A stretch of 5,727 bases of DNA from an uncultured Collinsella sp. (GTDB lineage: Bacteria > Actinomycetota > Coriobacteriia > Coriobacteriales > Coriobacteriaceae): positions 1-5,727 of the forward strand of contig CALGZX010000001.1 in the NCBI GenBank assembly GCA_937934165.1, given 5' to 3'. Shown in pieces: positions 5,719-5,727 of the stretch. The notes beneath the pieces were generated by a model that ran no database searches, was not told the DNA's origin, and was given only the letters and a program-made list of their open reading frames with translations. Every line of letters begins with the position of its first letter. The stretch's first letter is position 1. The translations under genes were made by a program, and so were the position numbers.

Positions 5719-5727
5719 GAAAGAGGA
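5719..5727 (+). promoter_or_regulatory. Possible ribosome binding site of a gene starting beyond the window
   Basis: The window ends in GAAAGAGGA, a good Shine-Dalgarno match on the + strand. The 80 bp after the permease stop contain no hairpin terminator that I can see, so a third gene of the same transcript may begin within a few bases of the window end. For a BceAB-type operon a regulator or sensor kinase would be a natural candidate, but nothing visible shows this. Confidence 0.3.

Overview
The window looks like chromosomal DNA from a GC-rich gut actinobacterium, most likely a Coriobacteriia member such as Collinsella or a relative. This is inferred from base composition, codon choice and protein style; no rRNA or other taxonomic marker is present. 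It holds one partial and three complete genes, two long inverted repeats, and a 0.5-kb stretch with no convincing gene.

Layout. (1) Bases 1-706, + strand: the C-terminal three quarters of a class II (zinc) ketose/fructose-bisphosphate aldolase, a central carbon metabolism enzyme. (2) Bases 740-864: a perfect 29-bp inverted repeat enclosing a compact hairpin with A5 and T5 flanks, which reads as a bidirectional intrinsic terminator. (3) Bases 865-1412: no convincing gene; strongly G+T-rich on the + strand in part, with coding-like but start-less or weak frames on the - strand. (4) Bases 1413-2399, - strand: a 328-residue protein fusing an N-terminal NUDIX (MutT/NudG-like) hydrolase, through a basic linker, to a C-terminal very-short-patch-repair (Vsr) mismatch endonuclease. 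(5) Bases 2400-2648: a divergent intergenic region with a second long inverted repeat (28-bp perfect arms) and a possible operator made of direct repeats. (6) Bases 2649-5646, + strand: a two-gene operon encoding an ABC ATPase and a large FtsX-domain permease of the BceAB type, whose reading frames overlap by 11 bp.

How the genes work together. The ATPase and permease should form one membrane complex of the kind used for resistance to, or sensing of, cell-wall-active antimicrobial peptides. The two-component regulators that usually partner such transporters are not in the window; a Shine-Dalgarno-like sequence at the last bases suggests another gene starts just beyond it. The NUDIX-Vsr gene stands alone, pointing away from the transporter, and combines two mutation-avoidance activities on one chain. 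It is bracketed by the two inverted repeats, which share a short core sequence. The NUDIX-Vsr fusion and the paired repeats around it are the most unusual things here.
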